From the IMG/VR virus record IMGVR_UViG_3300049846_000684, positions 1-32,878 of that record: a stretch of 32,878 bases of DNA; one strand, given 5' to 3'. Shown here in pieces: positions 6,549 through 14,259 of the stretch; within the stretch, counting starts at the first letter, position 1; each line of letters opens with the position of its first letter. The translations under genes and the position numbers were made by a program. The stretch comes from a virus. Below the pieces are notes generated by a model. The model worked only from the letters and a program-made list of their open reading frames with translations, was not told the origin of the DNA and did no database searches.

Positions 6549-7021
6549 ACCGTGGCGCCCTTCAGGTCGACGGCGTCGAGCTCGGCATCACGCCCCGTGG
6601 CAGGGTCGGCATAGATGAGCCGCTTGTTGCCGCTGGCGTCGACGTGCTCGCTGTGGATCAACACGAAATGATCACCGAACGCGTCGCCGGTGTGGTCGAC
6701 GTGCGCCACCAGGGCCTTGCCTGCCCGCAGCGCGTCGCCGATGACACCGCGCAGCGCCGTCGCGTCTCCAACGACCTTCTCGGTCACCTTCAGTCCTGCG
6801 ACCTCGGCGGCCACCGGCTGGATGAGCATGCTGTGAAGAAAGCCCCGCTTGTCGCGGATGGCCTTGTTCAGCATCGGCGGCGTCGTGGGCAGGTCACGCA
6901 GGAGCCCCATGGCCTCGACGTAGCAACACAGGAGGCACCCAGCCTGCCCGATGGTGGCGGGACCCTCGCCGAGCATGACGCTCGACCATTTCGGGTCTCC
7001 TTGACGCGTACGTGTCGCCAT
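6491..7021 (-). CDS. Papain-like C39-family cysteine peptidase (candidate endolysin)
   Basis: A 176-residue protein. GQAGCLLCCYVEA (residues 25-37) carries the oxyanion Gln26 and nucleophile Cys29. GDHFVLI supplies His118, and IYADPATG supplies Asp139. This is the Cys-His-Asp series of C39-like peptidases. C39-like phage enzymes are often found in lysis or structural cassettes and may cleave peptidoglycan cross-links. There is no signal peptide, so release would depend on a holin, and a small membrane protein is encoded just upstream. Alternatives are a virion-processing protease or an adhesin-associated peptidase. No lysozyme or amidase gene is visible elsewhere in the window, which favours the endolysin role. 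Confidence 0.75.
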   Translation of the reverse strand: MATRTRQGDPKWSSVMLGEGPATIGQAGCLLCCYVEAMGLLRDLPTTPPMLNKAIRDKRGFLHSMLIQPVAAEVAGLKVTEKVVGDATALRGVIGDALRAGKALVAHVDHTGDAFGDHFVLIHSEHVDASGNKRLIYADPATGRDAELDAVDLKGATVWGTRPKVYRVRSVRAVSA

Positions 7022-7074
7022 GGCACTCTCCCTCTTGCGCGGTCTTGTCTCCCGTGCGCTCTCACCCCGGGTTC

Positions 7075-7094
7075 ACGCCGCCGCAAGGCGGCGT
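7075..7094. other. Perfect 8-bp hairpin between the membrane protein and peptidase genes
   Basis: ACGCCGCC (7075-7082) and GGCGGCGT (7087-7094) flank a 4-nt loop: GCAA on the plus strand, TTGC on the minus strand. There is no run of T after it on the minus strand, so it is not a classical terminator of the leftward operon. It could attenuate transcription or protect the mRNA end between two lysis-type genes. Confidence 0.5.
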
Positions 7095-7109
7095 GCGCCT
7101 TTCTGGGGC

Positions 7110-7328
7110 TCACTTCTTCAGCGGGATGGCCTTCACCTTCTCGAGCGAGTCGGCGGCGGCATCGGCCACGTCGGCGAGCCCGTCGTTCTTCGGGTCTTTG
7201 TCGCCGCGAATGCGCTTGCTGAAGGCGCGCAGCACGCCAACGACGAAGTCCTTTGCGAACAACGCGAGCATGACGACGATGATCGACTTGAGGCTGTCGG
7301 GCGAGGCGAAGGCGAGCAGGCTTTCCAT
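7110..7328 (-). CDS. Holin-like small membrane protein
   Basis: A 72-residue protein with one hydrophobic segment at residues 13-30 (LKSIIVVMLALFAKDFVV). A basic/acidic cytoplasmic tail follows (SKRIRGDKDPKNDG) and a short amphipathic C-terminus ends in KKs. Start ATG 7328 follows AGGAGCCCGC. Size, topology and position immediately upstream of the peptidase fit a holin, but no specific family is recognised. The 65 bp upstream contain an AAAAC/GTTTT inverted pair without convincing terminator features. Confidence 0.6.
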   Translation of the reverse strand: MESLLAFASPDSLKSIIVVMLALFAKDFVVGVLRAFSKRIRGDKDPKNDGLADVADAAADSLEKVKAIPLKK

Positions 7329-7393
7329 GCGGGCTCCTATTCAAAAACGGGCGGGTTTTGCACACGTCACGACGACATGTACACGACGTGCAG

Positions 7394-7636
7394 CTATTCA
7401 GGCTTGCCAGCGAGGGTGAGAAGAAGCTTCTCGAGGCGGTCGAACCGCTTGTCCATCTCGTCGATCAGTTTGTCGACGGAGGCGCGCACGGCGTCGAGGC
7501 TTTCCTTGCTGGCCTTCTCGACCTTGAGCTCGGCGCAAATCTCCTCGAGGCGCCGCACCCTTGCTTGCAGGGCAGCCCATGCAGCAGCGCCGCCGGTGGC
7601 AGCGGACAGAACACCCACGGCAATCTGCTCGATCAC
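7394..7636 (-). CDS. Membrane-anchored coiled-coil protein (XhlA- or spanin-like)
   Basis: An 80-residue protein. I chose GTG at 7636 because it overlaps the preceding stop (GTGA) and lies eight bases after a GAGG; an upstream ATG at 7690 would overlap the previous gene by 58 bp. The N-terminus has a hydrophobic Ala/Gly segment (IAVGVLSAATGGAAAWAAL). Residues 22-75 form a predicted coiled coil with regular heptads (RVRRLEEICAELKVEK, SVDKLIDEMDKRFDRLEKLL). Such proteins occur in phage lysis clusters (haemolysin XhlA-like, or inner-membrane spanin). Topology supports a lysis accessory role; identity is not certain. Confidence 0.62.
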   Translation of the reverse strand: MIEQIAVGVLSAATGGAAAWAALQARVRRLEEICAELKVEKASKESLDAVRASVDKLIDEMDKRFDRLEKLLLTLAGKPE

Positions 7637-8154
7637 GGCGTCACCTCGGGGCACTTCTTCAGGTTGTTGTTCGCTTGGAACGTCTGCCATCCCGCCAGCG
7701 TGCGCACGCGGAACGAACGCCCCGCAGCCTGCTCTGTCGTCTCGGCAGCGTTGAGCCCGTCAAGGTCGCGGTCACGCAACGCCAGCTCGGATGAGCGCCC
7801 CACCTCGACGTCGCTGCTGTTGCAGACCTTGTTGCCGACGGCGAACGTCTGCGATTCGTTCGTGGTGCATGTCGATAGGTCGGGGCCGGCGTCGGCGAGG
7901 TCATCACAGAGCACGGTGGCGACGACGCTGCCGCACGTCGCGAGGTCGGCGCTGTTGCAGGTGAGCACGCGACGGTGCTTGAAGATGTCCGGCTGGCCGG
8001 GCTCCTGCTCACGCTCGACGGCGAGGCGAGCACGGCGCACGGCGGTCTGCGCGTCCTCAGCGGAGACGCCGTCGGCCTCGAGCCGAGCGCGGATGACGGC
8101 GGGGGCGACGCCGAGCGCGAGGAGCCCCAAAGCGATGCGGACGTAGCGCCTCAT
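7633..8154 (-). CDS. Exported or membrane-anchored six-cysteine protein, unknown function
   Basis: A 173-residue protein. ATG 8154 overlaps the upstream stop (ATGA) and was chosen over an in-frame upstream start at 8187. The N-terminus (MRRYVRIALGLLALGVAPAV) is a short positive patch plus hydrophobic core, consistent with a signal peptide or anchor. Six cysteines (66, 74, 83, 96, 111, 168) suggest disulfides and thus a periplasmic or extracellular location. A helical region (30-50) precedes the Cys-rich part. It lies between a lectin-like secreted protein and the lysis-type cluster. No family is recognised. Confidence 0.6.
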   Translation of the reverse strand: MRRYVRIALGLLALGVAPAVIRARLEADGVSAEDAQTAVRRARLAVEREQEPGQPDIFKHRRVLTCNSADLATCGSVVATVLCDDLADAGPDLSTCTTNESQTFAVGNKVCNSSDVEVGRSSELALRDRDLDGLNAAETTEQAAGRSFRVRTLAGWQTFQANNNLKKCPEVTP

Positions 8155-9044
8155 TGCGGAGTCCCCCCATAGACGCACTCGAGCCACGTCTCGACGGTGG
8201 CCTGCGTCGATGCGTCGTGTGCGCCGCTGTAGATGAGCACCTGCGCGACGTCGCCCGTCATGCGAAAGACAGCCGTGCCCGCGCCATCGCCGCCAATGGT
8301 GAGCGCCGTCGTCGGATTGCCGCCGACGTAGGTGGCCGCGCTGCCCGTGCCGCGCACGGTGCCGTCGACGTAGTTTGCGAGGTCGGTGCCGCCGGTGTCT
8401 GCGCTGATCGACGTCGCGATGTGCCAGAAGTTGATGGGGAAGACGTTGAGCACCGACGACGCAGTGAACGACGTCGTTCCGTTCACCATGTAGGTGCGGA
8501 TACCCTCGTTCACAGACGAGTCGTTCATCACGAAGACCATGCCGACGTTCGTTGAGCTGATGGCCGCCGTCGACGTCATTGCGTTGAACGAGCCTGCCGC
8601 CGCCGTGTGCTTGACGAGGACGTACGTCGTCGAGCCGGCCGCCGCGTGCATGAAGGCGAAGTTGCTCGCCGTCGTCGCTCGCAGCGAATCACCGCCGTCG
8701 AAACGCACGCACGCCTTGCCGCCGATGCACGACGAGATGAACGTCGGCTTCGCGCCCGCGGTGCCTTGCGTGGGGTCGTCGTTGTTGCTCCCGAGGTCCT
8801 GCCACGTCGTGACCGGGTCGTTGTTGACGAGCGTGGCGTTGTTGCTCCCGTCGATGTTGCGTGCGTCGAGCCAGACGGACAGCGACGTCGAGGGCGGATC
8901 GCCACAGGAGCGCCCGGGCTTCGACGACGACCAGCCCTGTCCATCGCTCCACGTCACGCCGCGAGACGCGCGCCAGTTTTGCGCGTCTGCATCCGCCGCG
9001 ACGAACGCGACGAGACAAAGCACGGCGAGGAATGCAGCGCGCAT
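8151..9044 (-). CDS. Secreted concanavalin A/LamG-like lectin-fold protein
   Basis: A 297-residue protein with a clear signal peptide (MRAAFLAVLCLVAFVAADADA, cleavage likely after residue 21). A jelly-roll lectin-like domain follows. Typical markers are SLSVWLDARNI...VTTWQDLGSNNDDPTQ and a C-terminal GDVAQVLIYSGAHDASTQAT, seen in concanavalin A-like/LamG domains. Cys47, Cys106, Cys112 and Cys288 may pair. The start ATG overlaps the preceding stop (TGATG). A cleavable signal peptide is unusual for a virion gene. It may be released to the cell surface or periplasm, for example to mask receptors or bind polysaccharide, or it may be a receptor-binding protein with a signal-like N-terminus. Confidence 0.72.
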   Translation of the reverse strand: MRAAFLAVLCLVAFVAADADAQNWRASRGVTWSDGQGWSSSKPGRSCGDPPSTSLSVWLDARNIDGSNNATLVNNDPVTTWQDLGSNNDDPTQGTAGAKPTFISSCIGGKACVRFDGGDSLRATTASNFAFMHAAAGSTTYVLVKHTAAAGSFNAMTSTAAISSTNVGMVFVMNDSSVNEGIRTYMVNGTTSFTASSVLNVFPINFWHIATSISADTGGTDLANYVDGTVRGTGSAATYVGGNPTTALTIGGDGAGTAVFRMTGDVAQVLIYSGAHDASTQATVETWLECVYGGTPQ

Positions 9045-9418
9045 CAGCCGAGGAACAGGAAAGAGGAGGCGTTGACGGACGTGCTCGCCGCCGACGCAAC
9101 GACGTAGAGGTCCTTGTCCGCAGGGATCACGAAGATCTCAGCGGTGCCCGGCAGGACGACGCTGGCGCCGGTGGTGGCGTTGTAGTCCGCCGTGATCGTC
9201 GGCGCCGATGCGTCCTTGCGCACCAGCGTCCATGCGACGACGTTGGTGGCGTGGCCGTTGACCAGCTTGACCTTGATGCACGACCCCTGCTCGCGCCCTG
9301 CCGGAACGGTGGGCAGCGTGACCTTGGTCGCCGTCGTCGACAGCGCCGTGGTGCTGTAGTGCGTGGGCAGCCCGTCGAGGGGGCCGAGACCGACATGAAC
9401 GTCAACGTTGAGAGACAC
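9044..9418 (-). CDS. Probable small virion or fibre accessory protein
   Basis: A 124-residue protein; GTG 9418 with GAGGTG six bases upstream. It is beta-rich (VDVHVGLGPLDGLPTHYSTT; VTLPTVPAGREQGSCIKVKL; GTAEIFVIPADKDLYVVASA), with no catalytic motif. Composition and neighbourhood (tailspike-like head-binding protein upstream, lectin-like protein downstream) suggest a small trimeric or decorating beta-sandwich of the tail. Specific identity not recognised. It ends in a 1-bp overlap with the next gene. Confidence 0.6.
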   Translation of the reverse strand: MSLNVDVHVGLGPLDGLPTHYSTTALSTTATKVTLPTVPAGREQGSCIKVKLVNGHATNVVAWTLVRKDASAPTITADYNATTGASVVLPGTAEIFVIPADKDLYVVASAASTSVNASSFLFLG

Positions 9419-9426
9419 GATGCACC

Positions 9427-10251
9427 TCAGGAGATGGGGTCAGCGACGGCGGGATACCCGTCGACAACCAGTGAGAAGGCAAGATCGGCATTCGATCCGC
9501 CGCTGTCGAACGTGTAGACCGCGATCGTCGACGTCGACGTGAACGCCGCGCGGCCCGTCGCCATGACGTTGGTGCTGCCGTTGATGGTGACGTTGACCGT
9601 GCAGTCTGCCGTTGCCACGACGGGGACCGTCAGTGCCACCGAATAGGTGCCGGCCGCAGACCGCGAACACGACGCCGTGTCGCAGTTGAGGATATTCGTC
9701 CACGACGGCGTCGCGGTCGTCGACGTCTGGCGCATGCGGAGCATCGGGAGCGCGCGCTGCGTCGCCTTGACGAAGTCTGACGACGACGCGGGCTGTGTTG
9801 ATCGGTACACGCTCATCGTGCGGGTCTGCACATCACGCGTCGTCACCGACGTCCACGGGAGCGTGGCACTTCCGTTGGTGGCGCCGGCTGCGGCGTCGGG
9901 CACGATCGACGTGTTGACCGTGACGGTGTCGAACGTAATCGAGTCCGCGAGGAACCGTGCTCCGTAGGCGTCGGCGCTGTACAGTTCGGCGTTGTTGCGG
10001 TCGCACACACTGATCGAGAAGTCGGTGGCGCAATAGATGTTCCCTGGCGCGCCGTTGCCGTCGACGAGGAAGCCGCCCGACGTGCGGATCGGCTGCGACG
10101 CGGGGACCGTCAGCGCGGCATCCCAGTAGACGCTGGCGGGATTCGTCGCCGGATCTTGGTTTGCCGTGCCGACGTAGACGAAGCCACGATCGAGCGGCGT
10201 GCCGTCCTCGTCGACGAACAGCGGGAACGGTGTGGCGATCGAAACGGCCAT
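9427..10251 (-). CDS. P22-tailspike-type head-binding protein (short tailspike or adaptor)
   Basis: A 274-residue protein. Residues 5-70 match the head-binding N-terminal domain of P22 gp9-like tailspikes: IATPFPLFVDEDGTPLDRGF, then VYVGTANQDPATNPASVYWD and TVPASQPIRTSGG. That domain docks the spike to the tail of the particle. The remaining 190 or so residues are Ser/Thr-rich beta sequence without the long parallel beta-helix and endoglycosidase sites of P22 gp9 (667 residues). The protein is therefore either a minimal spike or an adaptor that carries another receptor-binding protein, for which the downstream lectin-like genes are candidates. Confidence 0.85.
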   Translation of the reverse strand: MAVSIATPFPLFVDEDGTPLDRGFVYVGTANQDPATNPASVYWDAALTVPASQPIRTSGGFLVDGNGAPGNIYCATDFSISVCDRNNAELYSADAYGARFLADSITFDTVTVNTSIVPDAAAGATNGSATLPWTSVTTRDVQTRTMSVYRSTQPASSSDFVKATQRALPMLRMRQTSTTATPSWTNILNCDTASCSRSAAGTYSVALTVPVVATADCTVNVTINGSTNVMATGRAAFTSTSTIAVYTFDSGGSNADLAFSLVVDGYPAVADPIS

Positions 10252-10254
10252 GGA

Positions 10255-11961
10255 TCACCCAGCCTTTTGCATGCGGTCAAATGACATGCGGCGCCACGCC
10301 TGCTTGTGGATGCCGAGGCGCTTGCGGACGGTCTCGGGGGCAACACCGTCCTGCACGAGCTTGGCGATGAACGCGACGCGAGACGGACCATCGGGCAGGC
10401 TGTCAAACATGGCGCGCCACTTGGTGGCCTGCTGCGTCGCCGCGAGCTGTGCCGCTTTGTAGCCGGCGTCGGGGGCGAGGGTGCGCAGCTGGTCGGCCTT
10501 GGAGGCGGCGTCGCGCATGGCGGCATTCTGCGGCGCAGCGACCACATCGGCGGGAGGCGGGGCGGCGACGGCTGGCGCTGCGGCCTTTGCTCGAGCGGCG
10601 GCAGCGATGTCGCGCAGTTCACCAGAGAAGCGCGGATCCTTGAACGCATCGACAAGCACGCGGGACGCCTGCGAGGTCGAAAGCCCCGCCTTGCTTGCCA
10701 CGGCTGCGGTGTCGGTGGTGCCGAGCTCTCGCGCAGCGGCAAGGACGGCGTCGCGCGCATCCTGATCCGACAGACGACGCGGACCAGCAGGTGCGGTGGG
10801 CGCGGCCTCGACGACGGCGGCCTTTGGCGCGGGAGCCTCGGGCATGGGGGCCGGCTTGGGGGCCACGGGGACGTCGTCGACGGGAGCGAGGAACTTCACC
10901 GGCGCCGGCTTTGCGCCGGGGACGGCCACCGGCTGCGGAGACGCGGCGACCGCGCGCGCAGGGACAGGGACGTCGTCGACGGGCGGCAGGAACTTGACCT
11001 GGGCCTTCGCTGGCTGCGGCGCCACAGGGGCCGACGGCGCGCGCTCCGTGCTCCATCGCGTGGGTGCAGCGGGGGCCGGCTTCTCGAACGCGGCGAGGGC
11101 CTCCTCGAACCGCTTGACGTCGTCGGCGCCGAGCGCGCCGCGCTTGTTGATGATGTCGACGTACTCCGCGACGGCCTTGCCAGCCTTGACGCCGGGGATG
11201 GCCTCAAAGATGTCGTTCGCGACCTTCCGAAGCGCGGGGTCGTCGCTCTTGAGCGCGGAGACGACAGCGGCCTTCGCGCGCTTGGCGAGCTCGGCAGACT
11301 TCGCCGCAGCTTCCTTCGCCGACGCCGCAGCCGCAGCGCGCGCACTCGCATCGCCCACGGCGGTACCCACGCCGCCGAGAACCGCGCCCATGCCGCCACC
11401 GATGGCCGCACCTGTGGCCGCGCCCTCGAGGCTTCCCTCGACGCCCTCGCCGCGCGCGAAGCCCTCAACGCCGCCCTGGATGGCTCCCTGCGCACCGAGG
11501 CGCCCCGCCGCCCGCAGGATGCCGCCCGCAGCGCCCGGTGCCGCGCTGGTAACGCCAAGGCCAGCCGTGGCAGCGGTGCCGATGGCCTCGCCGACACCAA
11601 GCAGGCCACCGGCGTACTCCTCGCCGGCCGCCAACGCCTCGCGGACCTTGTCTCGTTCCGTGCGGTAGCCCTCGGCGACCATCGACGGGTCGAGGTTCAT
11701 CACCGCACGCGGGACGGCTTCAGCAGCGCCCATGATCCCGCGCAGCTCGTCGGCGGTGCCCATCGACGCCGCATTGAGCGCGCCGGAGGCGACAACGCCG
11801 GCCTTTTCGGCGGTGGTCATACCCTCGACGATCGCGGCCTTGTCGAGCTCGGCTTGCGACGTGCGCGCAGCCTCCTGCATGTTGGCGCGGCGGACCTCGG
11901 GGTCCTGCGCCTGCTTGGCGGCTGCGCGTGCAGCGATGGCGGCGAGATCGATCTTAGCCAT
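10255..11961 (-). CDS. DNA ejection protein (gp20/gp16-type position) with HTH-like C-terminal segments
   Basis: A 568-residue protein. ATG 11961 overlaps the upstream stop by 8 bp (ATGGCTAA). The N-terminal third is helical. A Gly/Ala-rich hydrophobic zone lies at about 115-205 (GGGMGAVLGGVG), typical of ejection proteins that insert in membranes. A Pro/Ala linker holds two copies of VKFL[PA]PVDDVPV (322-333 and 355-366). Residues 397-441 resemble a winged helix-turn-helix (AAVASKAGLSTSQASRVLVD), and 538-560 contain a second HTH-like stretch. Position after gp7- and gp16-like genes matches P22 gp7-gp20-gp16. Assigning it to gp20 or gp16 specifically is not possible from sequence alone. Confidence 0.72.
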   Translation of the reverse strand: MAKIDLAAIAARAAAKQAQDPEVRRANMQEAARTSQAELDKAAIVEGMTTAEKAGVVASGALNAASMGTADELRGIMGAAEAVPRAVMNLDPSMVAEGYRTERDKVREALAAGEEYAGGLLGVGEAIGTAATAGLGVTSAAPGAAGGILRAAGRLGAQGAIQGGVEGFARGEGVEGSLEGAATGAAIGGGMGAVLGGVGTAVGDASARAAAAASAKEAAAKSAELAKRAKAAVVSALKSDDPALRKVANDIFEAIPGVKAGKAVAEYVDIINKRGALGADDVKRFEEALAAFEKPAPAAPTRWSTERAPSAPVAPQPAKAQVKFLPPVDDVPVPARAVAASPQPVAVPGAKPAPVKFLAPVDDVPVAPKPAPMPEAPAPKAAVVEAAPTAPAGPRRLSDQDARDAVLAAARELGTTDTAAVASKAGLSTSQASRVLVDAFKDPRFSGELRDIAAAARAKAAAPAVAAPPPADVVAAPQNAAMRDAASKADQLRTLAPDAGYKAAQLAATQQATKWRAMFDSLPDGPSRVAFIAKLVQDGVAPETVRKRLGIHKQAWRRMSFDRMQKAG

Positions 11962-13468
11962 CGCCGAGGCCCTCCGACGCAAGCTGCGCCTCAATCTCCT
12001 GCGGCTTCATGCCCTGCGCAGCCAGCTCCTCGGCGCGACGCTCAGCCTTTGCTGTGGCGTGCGCGGTGCCGAACGTGGCCATCGACGTGCCCGCAGGAAC
12101 GGTTGTCCCGTCGGACAGAACGATGTCCTGCGCCGACCGCTGGTTGCCTCGATTGATGACCTTGAACTCCGCCGCTGCGGATGCACGGTCCTCGGACCGA
12201 CGCAAGATGGCCGCGCGGCGTGCGATGTCCGCCGCGAGCGCCTCCGGTGTGGCGGCATCCGGATTCGCGATGAAGTCGGCGCCGAGAGCTCGACGATCCG
12301 CGTCCGACATGCTGCCTTGCCCGGAGTTTGCGGCGGCAATCGACTTGTTCTGGATCCCGACGTACTGGCGACGAAGCTCGGCAAGGTCTGACTCTGCCCC
12401 AACAAACCTTCCCGCCGCGCCGACCACGCGACCCGTCAAGCCCGTCTGCGCTTGCACCTCACCGGGGAGCGCCTTGGCCCGGAACGATGCAAGCTTGTTG
12501 GCGAGTTGCTCCATCTGCCCCGCCGTCTCACCGGCAGTCGTCGACTTGATGACGAGGTCGGTCACCTCGCGGTTGATGTTCTCGGGGAGCGGGCCGGTCT
12601 CCTTCTCGCGGATCTTGTCCTCGCGCTCGAGCGTCTTCAGCGCAAGTTCCTTCTCGTCGAGCTCGAGCCGCTTCGCATCGCGTTTGATGTTGGCGTAGAT
12701 CTGCGCGAGGCTGGCTTTTTGTTTTCGCTCCTCGAAACGCGCCTCAATGGCCTTGATCTGTGCCTCTTGCTGCGCCCTCGCCGCGTCAGCCTTCGCCTTC
12801 TCGACGTCGGCGCCGAGCGTGGCGCCCTTCAGCCTGCCCTCGAACGCCTGCGGGGCATTCTGGCCGATCCACATCGCCACCATGCCCTGCGTCGCCACAG
12901 GGTTCTGGTCGATGCGCTTGATCATGTTCGCCATGGCGTCGGCCTGACGCTTGTCGCCGGCCTCCTCGAACGCCAAACGGCGCGCGTCGAGCTCGCCTTT
13001 CGCGAGGTCCACCGCGCCGTTGTCCAGCAGGTTGTACACCGTCGTCATGGCGTCGGCGTAGTCCTGCTTCTGCGCAGCCGTCGCCATCTCAAAGGTCTTC
13101 TTCATCGGCTCGGCAAGGTCGGGGCGCAGCGCAGCGATCGCCATCGCGATGTTCGGATCGCGCGTCTCGGCGAACTTCTGCTGGAGCGCCGCGATCTGCG
13201 CATCCGCCTGTGCCTTCGCCTGTGCCGCCTGCTCTGCGGCAAGCCGAGCCTGTTCCTTCTCGGCGAGCATGCGCGCGCGGTCGGCCTGCGCCTGATCCCA
13301 AAGCACGCCGGCCCGCTGGTCCTCGACGCGAGCACGGGCGCGCTCCTCACCGAGCACCTGCGCGTTGAGCAGACCCGTGCCGATCTGCTGGCCCTGAGCG
13401 AACGCCTGCACCGGCGTCGGCTGCTGGACTTGCAGGAACGGGCTCAGGAAGTCGGTGGGCGCCGGCAT
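11954..13468 (-). CDS. DNA ejection/transfer protein (P22 gp20/gp16-like)
   Basis: A 504-residue protein. It is mostly charged alpha helix, with coiled-coil predicted at about 36-105 (QADRARMLAEKEQARLAAEQ) and 215-295 (EAQIKAIEARFEERKQKASL; ELDEKELALKTLEREDKIRE). A C-terminal domain contains GLTGRVVGAAGRFVGAESDL and GSMSDADRRALGADF. The N-terminus FLSPFLQVQQPTPVQAFAQG is typical of phage ejection proteins stored in the capsid and released with the DNA. The start overlaps the upstream stop (TGATG) of the gp7-like gene, placing it in the usual P22 order of ejection genes. Confidence 0.75.
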   Translation of the reverse strand: MPAPTDFLSPFLQVQQPTPVQAFAQGQQIGTGLLNAQVLGEERARARVEDQRAGVLWDQAQADRARMLAEKEQARLAAEQAAQAKAQADAQIAALQQKFAETRDPNIAMAIAALRPDLAEPMKKTFEMATAAQKQDYADAMTTVYNLLDNGAVDLAKGELDARRLAFEEAGDKRQADAMANMIKRIDQNPVATQGMVAMWIGQNAPQAFEGRLKGATLGADVEKAKADAARAQQEAQIKAIEARFEERKQKASLAQIYANIKRDAKRLELDEKELALKTLEREDKIREKETGPLPENINREVTDLVIKSTTAGETAGQMEQLANKLASFRAKALPGEVQAQTGLTGRVVGAAGRFVGAESDLAELRRQYVGIQNKSIAAANSGQGSMSDADRRALGADFIANPDAATPEALAADIARRAAILRRSEDRASAAAEFKVINRGNQRSAQDIVLSDGTTVPAGTSMATFGTAHATAKAERRAEELAAQGMKPQEIEAQLASEGLGDG

Positions 13469-14259
13469 CAGTAGGCCCCCTGCGGCGGCACCATGCTCAC
13501 GTCACCGTAGCCGTACGACGCGGGACCGCTCGACGCTGCGGGCTGCTGGCCCATGCCGGCGAACGCTGTGGGCGGGGCGCCCATGGCGAGCTGCGCGCCG
13601 CCACCGATCAGGCTTGCGCCGGTGTTGAGGAGTTGCTGTCGACCCTGCGTCAGCAGCGCCGACTGGCCGAGCGTGCTTCCCGCGCGGATGGCGCCGATGT
13701 TCTGCTGGATACCAGCCTGCTGCTGGCCGATGCCAAGCGCGCCCTGCCCGACCTGCGACGCCGCGCCGTAGCCCATGCTCGAGAGGCCGCCGAGACGCGC
13801 ATACTGCGCCTCGATGATCTGCGACAGAAGCGCGGGGCGAAGCTGGGCAAGCGCCGCCTGCGTGTTGCCGCCGCGCAGTCCGCCCGTCGCCGAGGCGTTG
13901 GCAAGCATGGCTTCTTCGCTCTGCTGAAGCATCGCTTGGAACTGCGGGCTTTGCTCGAGCTGCGAGATCGCCGCCTGCTGTGCCTCGGGGCCGTCGAGCC
14001 CCGCAAGCGCACGCTGCTGGGCGAGGGCGTCACCACCGGCAGCCTGGTAGCCGCCGAGAGCCCGCGCCTGCTTGGCCTGCGCAAGGATCATCTCCTTGCG
14101 CGCAGCCTCCTCGCCGCTGACCTGCTGGCCGGCAGCCTTGCCCACGGCCTCGCGCTCGTCCTTGTTGACGTTGTCCCACAGCCACTTGGCGCCGCCGGCA
14201 GCGCCCGCCGTCGTCAGCGCGCCGATGCCGATCGACAGACCGATGCCCACACCACTCAT
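13468..14259 (-). CDS. P22 gp7-like DNA transfer/ejection protein
   Basis: A 263-residue protein. A Gly-rich hydrophobic N-terminus (residues 3-28) is followed by a helical region. Residues 121-152 (NASATGGLRGGNTQAALAQL, RPALLSQIIEAQY) are the hallmark of gp7-type DNA transfer proteins. The C-terminus is Gln/Gly/Ala-rich. P22 gp7 is ejected first and helps build the periplasmic conduit. ATG 14259 overlaps the upstream stop (ATGA). It lies directly upstream of two further ejection genes. Confidence 0.85.
   Translation of the reverse strand: MSGVGIGLSIGIGALTTAGAAGGAKWLWDNVNKDEREAVGKAAGQQVSGEEAARKEMILAQAKQARALGGYQAAGGDALAQQRALAGLDGPEAQQAAISQLEQSPQFQAMLQQSEEAMLANASATGGLRGGNTQAALAQLRPALLSQIIEAQYARLGGLSSMGYGAASQVGQGALGIGQQQAGIQQNIGAIRAGSTLGQSALLTQGRQQLLNTGASLIGGGAQLAMGAPPTAFAGMGQQPAASSGPASYGYGDVSMVPPQGAY

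Noticed and set aside
7329-7393. Terminator-like AAAAC/GTTTT pair
   Set aside because: Five A/T-rich pairs around a GC loop give little stability, and the orientation relative to the T-run is ambiguous.
10306-12156. 616-codon open frame on the plus strand
   Set aside because: Lies opposite the ejection protein gene; Arg/Gly/Ala-rich without motifs.
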